Assembly (NCBI RefSeq): GCF_025961205.1
Contig: NZ_JAOQNH010000003.1
Location: forward strand, 702,501 to 766,500
Direction: 5' to 3'
From: Azospirillum fermentarium
GTDB taxonomy: Bacteria; Pseudomonadota; Alphaproteobacteria; Azospirillales; Azospirillaceae
DNA length: 64,000 nt
Shown piece by piece: positions 9,894 through 16,718 of the stretch; within the stretch, counting starts at the first letter, position 1; each line of letters begins with the position of its first letter. The translations under genes and the position numbers were made by a program. The notes beneath the pieces were generated by a model, which did no database searches, was not told where the DNA came from, and saw nothing but the letters and a program-made list of their open reading frames with translations.

Positions 9894-11153
9894 ATGGCGC
9901 TCGCGCCCATCGAACAGGCCCTGGCGGCCATCGCCCGCGGCGGCTTCGCCGTCGTGGTGGACGACGAAAACCGCGAGAACGAAGGCGACCTCATCATGGC
10001 CGCCGACCGCGTGACGCCGGAGGCCATCGCCTTCCTGGTGCGCCACACCAGCGGCGTCCTCTGCGCCTCCCTCACGGGCGAACGGCTGGACGCGCTGGAT
10101 CTGCCGCAGATGGTGGAGCGGAACGGCGAATCCATGCGCACCGCCTTCACCGTGTCGGTGGACGCCCGCACCGGGGTTTCCACCGGCATTTCCGCCGCCG
10201 ACCGGGCGCTGACCATCCGGCGGCTGGCCGATCCGGCGGCGGTGGCGGGGGATTTCGTGCGCCCCGGCCACATCTTCCCCCTGCGCGCCCGCCCCGGCGG
10301 GGTGCTGGCCCGCCCCGGCCACACGGAAGCGGCGGTGGATCTGGCCCGGCTGGCCGGCTGTGCCCCCGCCGGCATCCTGTGCGAGATCGTCAACGACGAC
10401 GGCACCATGGCCCGGCTGCCGGACCTGACCGTCTTTGCCGAACGGCACGGGCTGCCGCTGGTGTCCATCGCCGGCCTCATCGCCCACCGGCGGCGGACGG
10501 AGATCCTGGTCCGCCGGGTGTCCACCGCCCGCCTGCCCACCCGCCACGGCGACTTCACCGCCCATGTGTACGAATCCCTGCTGGACGGGGTGGAGCACAT
10601 GGCCCTGACCCTGGGCCGCCCGGAACAGGACGCGGCCCCGCTGGTGCGGCTGCATTCCGAATGCCTGACCGGCGATGTGTTCGGCTCGGCCCGCTGCGAC
10701 TGCGGCGACCAGCTCGACAAGGCGCTGGCCGCCATCGCGCGGGAGGGGTCGGGGGCGGTGGTCTACCTGCGCGGTCACGAGGGGCGCGGCATCGGGCTGG
10801 GGCGCAAGCTGGCCGCCTATGCCCTGCAGGACCAGGGCCGCGACACGGTGCAGGCCAACCAGGATCTGGGCCTGCCGGTGGACGGGCGCGATTATCTGGC
10901 CGGTGCCCACATCCTGCGGGATCTGGGGATCGGGCGGGTGCGGCTGATGACCAACAACCCGGCCAAGCCCGCCGCCCTGACCGGCTTGGGGCTGGCGGTG
11001 GAGCGGGTGGCCCTGCCCGCGGCGGTCACGCCGTTCAACCGCCGCTATCTGACCGCCAAGCGCGACGTGCTGGGTCATGCCATCGAGGTGAAGGAGCCGG
11101 CGGAGGCCAAGCCCGCCGTCTACCGCGCCGCGGGCCGGATCGCCGCCGCCTGA
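9894..11153 (+). CDS. ribBA: Bifunctional DHBP synthase / GTP cyclohydrolase II (RibBA)
   Basis: Two enzymes that commit precursors to riboflavin, in one 419-residue chain. The N-terminal RibB half (about 1-205) has VVVDDENRENEGDLIMAA, RHTSGVLC and RPGHIFPLRARPGGVL. The C-terminal RibA half has the zinc cysteines in CLTGDVFGSARCDCGDQL, the GHEGRGIGL loop and MTNNPAK. Both halves look intact. ATG 9894 lies 38 bases after the flavoprotein gene in the same operon. Co-transcription with FMN-consuming monooxygenases suggests that it raises flavin supply when they are induced. A second, housekeeping riboflavin copy probably exists elsewhere (inference). Confidence 0.93.
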   Translation: MALAPIEQALAAIARGGFAVVVDDENRENEGDLIMAADRVTPEAIAFLVRHTSGVLCASLTGERLDALDLPQMVERNGESMRTAFTVSVDARTGVSTGISAADRALTIRRLADPAAVAGDFVRPGHIFPLRARPGGVLARPGHTEAAVDLARLAGCAPAGILCEIVNDDGTMARLPDLTVFAERHGLPLVSIAGLIAHRRRTEILVRRVSTARLPTRHGDFTAHVYESLLDGVEHMALTLGRPEQDAAPLVRLHSECLTGDVFGSARCDCGDQLDKALAAIAREGSGAVVYLRGHEGRGIGLGRKLAAYALQDQGRDTVQANQDLGLPVDGRDYLAGAHILRDLGIGRVRLMTNNPAKPAALTGLGLAVERVALPAAVTPFNRRYLTAKRDVLGHAIEVKEPAEAKPAVYRAAGRIAAA

Positions 11154-11227
11154 GGCGGGCCGCACCCAAGACCGAACAATGACGGATATCCGCCCGCGGC
11201 AGCCACGCGCACAGCGTCGGCAGCCGC

Positions 11228-11563
11228 CGGAATGGCGGCGTGTGGCGGCTGAGCGGGCGCAAGCGCTTCGCCACGGGGTGCGAGGGGCTGGCGTGGTCCA
11301 CCGTGTCGGCGGTGACCGACGAGCCGGAACCCCGCGTCGGCCTGTTCATCGTGTCCCACGGCACGCCGGGCATCACCATCGTCCGCCATGTGGTGTTCGA
11401 AAACGCGGTGACGGCGGTGGAACAGGTGCTGGCCATCGTCGGCAATGCCGGGGTCTCGCGGGATCACCCGTTCGAACGTCATCACCGCAACGTGGTGTGC
11501 GCCCGCACCCACGCTCCGGCGGCGCCGCTGATCCGCGCGGCGGCGGCGCGGGCGGCGCTGGCC
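11228..11563 (+). pseudogene. Acyl-CoA dehydrogenase family remnant with internal deletion
   Basis: The reading frame preserves two parts of an acyl-CoA-dehydrogenase-like protein. One is the middle-domain piece VWRLSGRKRFATGCEGLAW with TDEPEPRVGLFIVSHGTPGITIV. It is joined directly to VVFENAVTAVEQVLAIVGNAG and the C-terminal block SRDHPFERHHRNVVCARTHAP. The N-terminal domain and most of the sequence between the pieces are missing, so the gene is broken. It follows ribBA by about 75 bases on the same strand and resembles the sulfur-cluster flavoproteins. Its 3' end overlaps the C-terminus of the opposite-strand BenE-like gene, marking a probable recombination junction. Confidence 0.6.
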
Positions 11564-12768
11564 GGCAGGCCGGGATCCCGCGTCGAAAACCGGCCGTGCA
11601 TCACGGCATAAGCGACAAGGCCGATCACCAGCCCCCAGAACGCCCCGCCGATGCCGAACATCGTGATGTTTGCCGCCGAGGCCAGGAAGGTGATGAGCGA
11701 TGCGTCGCGGGACGCCGGGTCGGCCATGGCCCCGGCCAGGCTCCCGCCGATGGTGCCGAGCAGCGCAAGCCCCGCCAGGGTGGTGATGAAGGAGGCGGGG
11801 AACGCCATGAAGACCGCGGCGAGCGTCACCCCGAACACACCCACGAGAACATAGAACACGCCGGCGGCGATCCCGCCGATCCAGCGCTTGGAGGGGACTT
11901 CATGCGCCTCCCGCCCCGTGACGATGGCGGCGGTGATGGCGGCGATGTTGAAGGCGTGCGACCCGAACGGCGCCATGAGAAGCGAACCGAGCCCGGTAAC
12001 GGTCACGATGGGGTTGGCGCTGGTCCTGAAACCATCATTGCGCAGAACCAGCATGCCCGGCATGTATTGGCCCGTCAGCGTGATGAGGAACAGAGGCAGC
12101 GCAACGCTCAGAAGGGCGTTCAGCGAAAATGCCGGCATGGTGAAAACCGGTGCGGCAAGCGTCAGCTCCAGCCCCGACAGATCGACACGGTCCTGCAGGA
12201 GCAGAAAGGCAAGACCGATCACCAGAATGCCGACCACGGCGTAACGGGCGGTAAAGCGCTTCAGCAGGACATAGGCGACGATCAGCAGCCCGACCAGCAT
12301 GGGGTCGGCCGTGGCCCCACCGAAAGCCCCGATGCCGAACTGCAAAAGGATACCCGCGAGCAGGCCCGAAGCGATGCCGGATGGGATCAGCCGGATGACC
12401 GTCTCGAAACAGCCCGACAGGCCGAGCACGGCGAAGGCGGCCGCCGACACCATATAGGCACCGATGGCCTCGTCGTAGGGCGTGGTGGCCAGCGCGGTCA
12501 CCAGAAAGGCGGCGGCGGGCGTGGACCAGGCGGTGATGATGGGCTCCCGGTAGCGCCAGCTCAGGAAAAGGCCCGTCAGACCGACACCGATCGAGACCGA
12601 CCAGACCCAGGATGCCGTCAGTTCGGGGCTGAGGCCGGCAATCCGGGCGGCCTGGAACACCAGGATGAAGGTGCCGCCGTAATTGACGATGACGGAGATC
12701 AGACCTGCGGTGACGGGGTGGACGATATCATCGAAGCGAAGGGGGGATGGTGACGGGCTGGATGGCAT
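11482..12768 (-). CDS. BenE-family benzoate/H+ symporter-like membrane transporter
   Basis: Inner-membrane transporter of about 428 residues with roughly twelve hydrophobic segments. FDDIVHPVTAGLISVIVNYGGTF near the N-terminus, AWSTPAAAFLVTAL and the segment APFGSHAFNIAAITAAI are characteristic of the BenE/xanthine-uracil-permease-like group. The substrate is unknown; benzoate is only the family name. ATG 12768 is favoured over an ORF start 13 codons upstream. The last 30 or so residues (after FSTRDPG) overlap the acyl-CoA dehydrogenase remnant on the other strand, so the native C-terminus may have been replaced. It is divergent from the MocR-type regulator, which may control it. Confidence 0.83.
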   Translation of the reverse strand: MPSSPSPSPLRFDDIVHPVTAGLISVIVNYGGTFILVFQAARIAGLSPELTASWVWSVSIGVGLTGLFLSWRYREPIITAWSTPAAAFLVTALATTPYDEAIGAYMVSAAAFAVLGLSGCFETVIRLIPSGIASGLLAGILLQFGIGAFGGATADPMLVGLLIVAYVLLKRFTARYAVVGILVIGLAFLLLQDRVDLSGLELTLAAPVFTMPAFSLNALLSVALPLFLITLTGQYMPGMLVLRNDGFRTSANPIVTVTGLGSLLMAPFGSHAFNIAAITAAIVTGREAHEVPSKRWIGGIAAGVFYVLVGVFGVTLAAVFMAFPASFITTLAGLALLGTIGGSLAGAMADPASRDASLITFLASAANITMFGIGGAFWGLVIGLVAYAVMHGRFSTRDPGLPASAARAAAARISGAAGAWVRAHTTLR

Positions 12769-12909
12769 GATGCGGACGACCCTCCTGGAAAGCGGACACG
12801 GAACCACGAGAACACGCCGTCACCTCTAGCCTGCCAATGGCTGGATATTCCCCGCCATTTTCCTTAATATGGCCAGACCAATTTCCTTTTCCGTTCCGGC
12901 AAGCCTCCC

Positions 12910-14409
12910 TTGTTCAAGCATTCCCAACTGGAATCCGTAAAGGCATGGCTCGCCCATCCCGCTCATGCGGCCATGCCGCGTCATGCCCGGATCCAGCGCG
13001 CGATCCGGCAATTGATCCTCGACGGTGCCCTTGGTCCGGGAAAACCGCTGCCGGCATCGCGGGCGCTGGCCGTTTCGCTGGGCGTCTCCCGCGATACGGT
13101 CGAATCCGCCTACGCCCAGCTTCACGCGGAGGGGTTTATCGAACGGCGTGTCGGCAGCGGGAGTTTCGTGGCCGAGATGACGGATTTCACCCCTGGCCGG
13201 CGGCGCCCAAGGCGCGGCCCCCCCGCGCTCAACCCGGCACCGGACCTGAGTGCGCGCGGGGCCGCCATCTTTCACGGCGAAGGCGTGCGCGGAACGGCCG
13301 TGCCCCGGCCCTTCACCCAGGGGGTGCCGGAAACACGCACCTTCCCGCTCCAGCTCTGGGAGCGTCTGCAACGGCAGGTGTTGAAGGAAGCCGGCACGCA
13401 GGCCCTTCTTCAAAGCGATCCGCAGGGTGCGGAACCGCTGCGGCGGGCGATCGCGGACTATGTGAATCTCGAACGCGGGGCCCGCGCCACGCCCGGCCGC
13501 GTGCTGGTGCTCACCAGTTCCCAACAGGCGATGGCGCTGTGCGCAACCATGCTGTTCGATCCCGGCGACCGGATCTTCATCGAGGATCCCGTCTATGCCG
13601 GCGCCCGGAAAGCGTTCGATGCCGCCGGTCTCGCGTGCGTGCCCGTTCCCGTGGACCGGCAGGGCATCGCGGTTGAACGGATCATCGGCGATCCGCACCC
13701 GGCAAAGGCCGTCTCCCTGACGCCATCCCACCAGTTTCCGACCGGGGCGACGCTGGCCCTTGACCGCCGCCTTGCCCTGATCGACTGGGCGGCCCAGCAC
13801 CACGCATGGATCATCGAGGACGATTACGACAGCGAATTCCACTACGCGGGCAAGCCCACGGCGTGCGTGCAGGGGCTCGACCCCCACGACCGGACCATCT
13901 ACATCGGAACCTTCACCAAATCACTCTTCCCCGGCCTGCGGATCGGTTACGCCGTGCTGCCGCCGCAACTGGTCACGCCCATGACCGTCGCCCGCACGCT
14001 GCTGGACGGGCACACCGCCTCGATCACCCAACTGACGCTGGCCCGTTTCATGGAAGGCGGGCATTTCGGGGCGCACGTCCGTGCCATGCGGGGCGTTTAT
14101 GCCGAACGGCTCGGCGTGCTGGCCCGCCTTGCCGGCACCCATCTTTCCGCTTTCGTGGAACCCCGCGTCCCGACCGGCGGGCTGCAAATGCCCTGTGTGC
14201 TGACCGGCGGCCTGTCCGAGCGGGCGGCCCTCGACGCGGCCCATCGTGCCGGCATCGATCTCATGGGCCTGTCCACGCTCCATGCCGCCGGGACCGGTCA
14301 GGCGGGCTTCCTGATGGGCTTTGCCGCCTACACCCCGGCCGAGATCGAGGCTGCGGTCAGGACGCTCGCACGCGCACTCCAGTCCATCGCGTTCGAAAAA
14401 CACCGCTGA
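12910..14409 (+). CDS. MocR-family (GntR-aminotransferase) transcriptional regulator
   Basis: Chimeric regulator with an N-terminal GntR winged helix and a class I aminotransferase-like PLP-binding domain. Wing-helix: IQRAIRQLILDGALGPGKPLPASRALAVSLGVSRDTV (about residues 28-64). Aminotransferase core: EDDYDSEFHYAG and the PLP-lysine region YIGTFTKSLFPGLRIGY. About 499 residues. The start is uncertain: TTG 12910 gives the longest sensible protein and ATG 12973 is an alternative just before the winged helix. It is divergent from the BenE-like gene and upstream of two PLP-related genes (SHMT and YggS-like), so it may sense PLP or an amino acid and regulate either side. PdxR-like function is possible but unproven. 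Confidence 0.85.
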   Translation: MFKHSQLESVKAWLAHPAHAAMPRHARIQRAIRQLILDGALGPGKPLPASRALAVSLGVSRDTVESAYAQLHAEGFIERRVGSGSFVAEMTDFTPGRRRPRRGPPALNPAPDLSARGAAIFHGEGVRGTAVPRPFTQGVPETRTFPLQLWERLQRQVLKEAGTQALLQSDPQGAEPLRRAIADYVNLERGARATPGRVLVLTSSQQAMALCATMLFDPGDRIFIEDPVYAGARKAFDAAGLACVPVPVDRQGIAVERIIGDPHPAKAVSLTPSHQFPTGATLALDRRLALIDWAAQHHAWIIEDDYDSEFHYAGKPTACVQGLDPHDRTIYIGTFTKSLFPGLRIGYAVLPPQLVTPMTVARTLLDGHTASITQLTLARFMEGGHFGAHVRAMRGVYAERLGVLARLAGTHLSAFVEPRVPTGGLQMPCVLTGGLSERAALDAAHRAGIDLMGLSTLHAAGTGQAGFLMGFAAYTPAEIEAAVRTLARALQSIAFEKHR

Positions 14410-14411
14410 CC

Positions 14412-14448
14412 GGCGGCGCGGGGAATCCGGGGGAGGAAACGCGCCGCC
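14412..14448 (+). terminator. GC-rich hairpin after the MocR-type gene
   Basis: Perfect 9-bp arms GGCGGCGCG (14412-14420) and CGCGCCGCC (14440-14448) with a 19-base loop start 2 bases after the regulator stop codon. No U-tract follows, so a factor-independent terminator is doubtful. Confidence 0.35.
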
Positions 14449-14455
14449 CGCACAT

Positions 14456-14585
14456 TGGTCTGCTCTCATATCAATAAGTGGAGGGGTTTGGCAGACCATC
14501 GTCCTGTAAGGTTTCGGCAGGCATCCGCTTCACCGCCGTGCGGCGTGGCGGATGCCTGCCGAAACCTTACAGGACGTCTGATATG
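14456..14585 (+). promoter_or_regulatory. Large nested inverted-repeat leader before the SHMT gene
   Basis: The core is a perfect 29-bp inverted repeat (arms 14500-14528 and 14548-14576, loop 19 bases with an inner CGCCG-TG-CGGCG stem). Flanking it, CATATCA (14467-14473) pairs perfectly with TGATATG (14579-14585), which contains the start codon. TGGTCTGC (14456-14463) pairs with GCAGACCA (14491-14498). The nearest Shine-Dalgarno-like AGGA (14571-14574) lies inside the second arm. The fold would bury both ribosome-binding site and ATG. It is either a translational control element or an inserted dispersed palindrome (REP/MITE-like). Confidence 0.65.
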
Positions 14586-15887
14586 GCATCGTTCATCGAT
14601 CAAGCCCCGCACCGGCACACGGACAATACGGCGCAAGGATTCGCGTCTCCGGCCACCTATGACGATCCTGTCTTTTCCGCGCTTGAAAAGGAACGGGAGC
14701 GCCAGCGCGATTCCATCGAGTTGATCGCTTCGGAAAATTTTGTCAGCCTTCCGGTTTTGGCGGCGCAAGGGTCGATCTTCACCAACAAATACGCCGAAGG
14801 CTACCCGCACCGCCGTTATTATGGCGGCTGTGCGAACGTCGATACGGTCGAGGATCTTGCCATCGGCCGCGTGAAGCAGCTTTTCGGCAGCGCCCATGCG
14901 AACGTTCAGCCCCATTCGGGCAGTCAGGCCAATCAGGCCGTCTTCCTGGCCCTGCTCAATCCCGGCGATACGATCCTCGGGCTCGACCTGAAGGCGGGCG
15001 GCCACCTCACCCACGGCACGTCCGTGAACATGTCGGGCCGGTGGTTCAATGCCGTGAGCTACGGCGTCCAGCCGGACAGCCATCGGATCGACATGGATGA
15101 GGTCGCCGCCCTTGCCCGCGCCCACCGCCCGAAGCTCCTGATCGCCGGCGGCTCGGCCTATCCCCGCATCGTGGACTTTGCCCGCTTCCGCCGGATCGCC
15201 GATGAGGTGGGGGCCGTCCTGATGGTCGATATGGCGCATTTCGCCGGCCTCGTCGCCGGCGGAGCCTTCCCCTCGCCCATTCCCTTCGCCGATGTGGTGA
15301 CCTCGACGACCCACAAGACGCTGCGGGGGCCGCGCGGCGGGTTTGTGCTGACCAACGATGCCGGGATCGCGGGCAAGATCAATTCGGCCCTGTTCCCCGG
15401 CCTTCAGGGCGGACCGCTCATGCACGTCATCGCGGCCAAGGCGGTGGCCTTCGGCGAGGCGCTGCAGCCGGCCTTCCGGGTCTATGCGAAGGCTGTCGTC
15501 GAAAACTGCCGCACCCTGGCCCGGACGCTTTCCGAAGGGGGGCTGGCCATCACCTCCGGCGGCACGGATTGCCATCTGGCGGTCGTTGACCTCCGTCCCC
15601 TCGGCGTCACCGGGAACGCCGCGGAGAAGGCGCTCGAATCCGTCGGCATCACCCTCAACAAGAACGCGGTCCCGAACGATCCCGAAAAGCCGATGGTCAC
15701 GTCCGGGATCCGGGTCGGCAGTGCGGCGGGAACCACCCGCGGTTTCGGTCCCGATGACTACCGCCAGATCGGCGGTCTCATCCTGGATACGCTCCACGCC
15801 GTCCGCGACGGGACTCTCGATGCCCGGCGGGAGCACATCAACGGACAGGTCCGCGGTCTCGCGGCGCGTTTCCCCCTGCCCTATTGA
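14583..15887 (+). CDS. glyA: Serine hydroxymethyltransferase (GlyA-type)
   Basis: PLP enzyme interconverting serine plus tetrahydrofolate with glycine plus methylene-THF; 434 residues, a normal length. It shows IELIASENFVS, NKYAEGYPHRRYYGGC, VQPHSGSQANQAVFLALL, the PLP-lysine motif STTHKTLRGPRGG and GIRVGSAAGTTRG. ATG 14583 is chosen because the protein then begins MASFIDQAPHRH, matching the family. An in-frame extension upstream would translate through the large hairpin and is unlikely. It lies between a MocR-type regulator and a YggS-like PLP protein. This may be a second, specialised SHMT copy (for example for an unusual beta-hydroxy amino acid), which cannot be decided here. Confidence 0.9.
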   Translation: MASFIDQAPHRHTDNTAQGFASPATYDDPVFSALEKERERQRDSIELIASENFVSLPVLAAQGSIFTNKYAEGYPHRRYYGGCANVDTVEDLAIGRVKQLFGSAHANVQPHSGSQANQAVFLALLNPGDTILGLDLKAGGHLTHGTSVNMSGRWFNAVSYGVQPDSHRIDMDEVAALARAHRPKLLIAGGSAYPRIVDFARFRRIADEVGAVLMVDMAHFAGLVAGGAFPSPIPFADVVTSTTHKTLRGPRGGFVLTNDAGIAGKINSALFPGLQGGPLMHVIAAKAVAFGEALQPAFRVYAKAVVENCRTLARTLSEGGLAITSGGTDCHLAVVDLRPLGVTGNAAEKALESVGITLNKNAVPNDPEKPMVTSGIRVGSAAGTTRGFGPDDYRQIGGLILDTLHAVRDGTLDARREHINGQVRGLAARFPLPY

Positions 15888-15913
15888 TCACCACCGGAAA
15901 GGGCCGTGCCAAC

Positions 15914-16693
15914 ATGAGCGAACCGGCAAGAACCGATCTGTCGCCGTCCGACATCGCGCGTTTCGGGGCCGATCCCGCCGCCACCTTCGCTGCGAACCTG
16001 AAAGCGGTGCAGGACCGCATCGCCGCGGCCTGCCACCGCAGCGGCCGGTCCCCCGGCGGCGTCCGCCTTCTGCCCGTCACCAAGACGGTTCCCGCCCACA
16101 TCCTGCGCTTTGCCGCCGCGGCGGGGATATCCGACTTTGCCGAGAACAAGCTGCAGGAGGCGTGGGGCAAACACACCGAACTGTCCGGCCTGGATATCCG
16201 CTGGAGCATCATCGGCCATCTTCAGACCAACAAGGTGAAGCATCTGGTCCGCTTCGCCGCGGAGTTCCATGCGCTCGACAGCGTTCGGGTGGCCAGCGCG
16301 CTGAACGGCCGTCTGGCCGCCGAAGGCCGCCATCTCGATGTCTTCATCCAGGTGAACACCTCGGGCGAAGCCAGCAAGTATGGGTTGCACCCGGACGAGC
16401 TGTTCGGCTTCATCGAGCGCCTGCCGGACTTTCCCTGGCTGAAACCCCAAGGGCTGATGACGCTGGCGCTCTTCAGCGCCGACACCGGGCGTGTGCGGGC
16501 CTGTTTCCACCGGCTCCGCGCCTTGCGGGACCGTGCCGCCGCGGTTCACCCCGGCCTGACCCGGCTGTCGATGGGTATGTCGGGCGACTTCGAGGATGCG
16601 ATCGCCGAAGGCGCGGATGTCGTTCGTGTCGGCCAGGCCATCTTCGGCCCCCGCCCGGTGGCCGACTCGTTCTATTGGCCGGGTCTGCCGTGA
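15914..16693 (+). CDS. YggS/PROSC-family PLP homeostasis protein
   Basis: Single-domain alanine-racemase-fold PLP-binding protein, 259 residues, thought in this family to buffer free PLP and affect amino-acid metabolism. Family marks: LLPVTKTVPAHILRFAAAAGISDFAENKLQEAW, with the PLP lysine in VTKT; IRWSIIGHLQTNKVKHLV; DVFIQVNTSGEASKYG; LSMGMSGDFEDAIAEGADVVRVGQAIFG. ATG 15914, with GAAAGGG about 10 bases upstream, is preferred over a TTG overlapping the SHMT stop. It is 26 bases after glyA and probably co-transcribed with it. The spelling FAENK instead of the usual FGEN indicates a diverged subfamily. Confidence 0.88.
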   Translation: MSEPARTDLSPSDIARFGADPAATFAANLKAVQDRIAAACHRSGRSPGGVRLLPVTKTVPAHILRFAAAAGISDFAENKLQEAWGKHTELSGLDIRWSIIGHLQTNKVKHLVRFAAEFHALDSVRVASALNGRLAAEGRHLDVFIQVNTSGEASKYGLHPDELFGFIERLPDFPWLKPQGLMTLALFSADTGRVRACFHRLRALRDRAAAVHPGLTRLSMGMSGDFEDAIAEGADVVRVGQAIFGPRPVADSFYWPGLP

Positions 16694-16718
16694 TGGTTCC
16701 CGCACGCCCCCCGCTTTA

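Noticed and set aside
11179..12753. Plus-strand frame of 524 codons opposite the BenE-like gene
   Set aside because: Antisense to a clear membrane transporter with correct hydrophobic pattern; no domain in the plus frame.
14478..14582. In-frame N-terminal extension of SHMT
   Set aside because: Translation would run through the 29-bp perfect hairpin; the added residues do not resemble any SHMT N-terminus.
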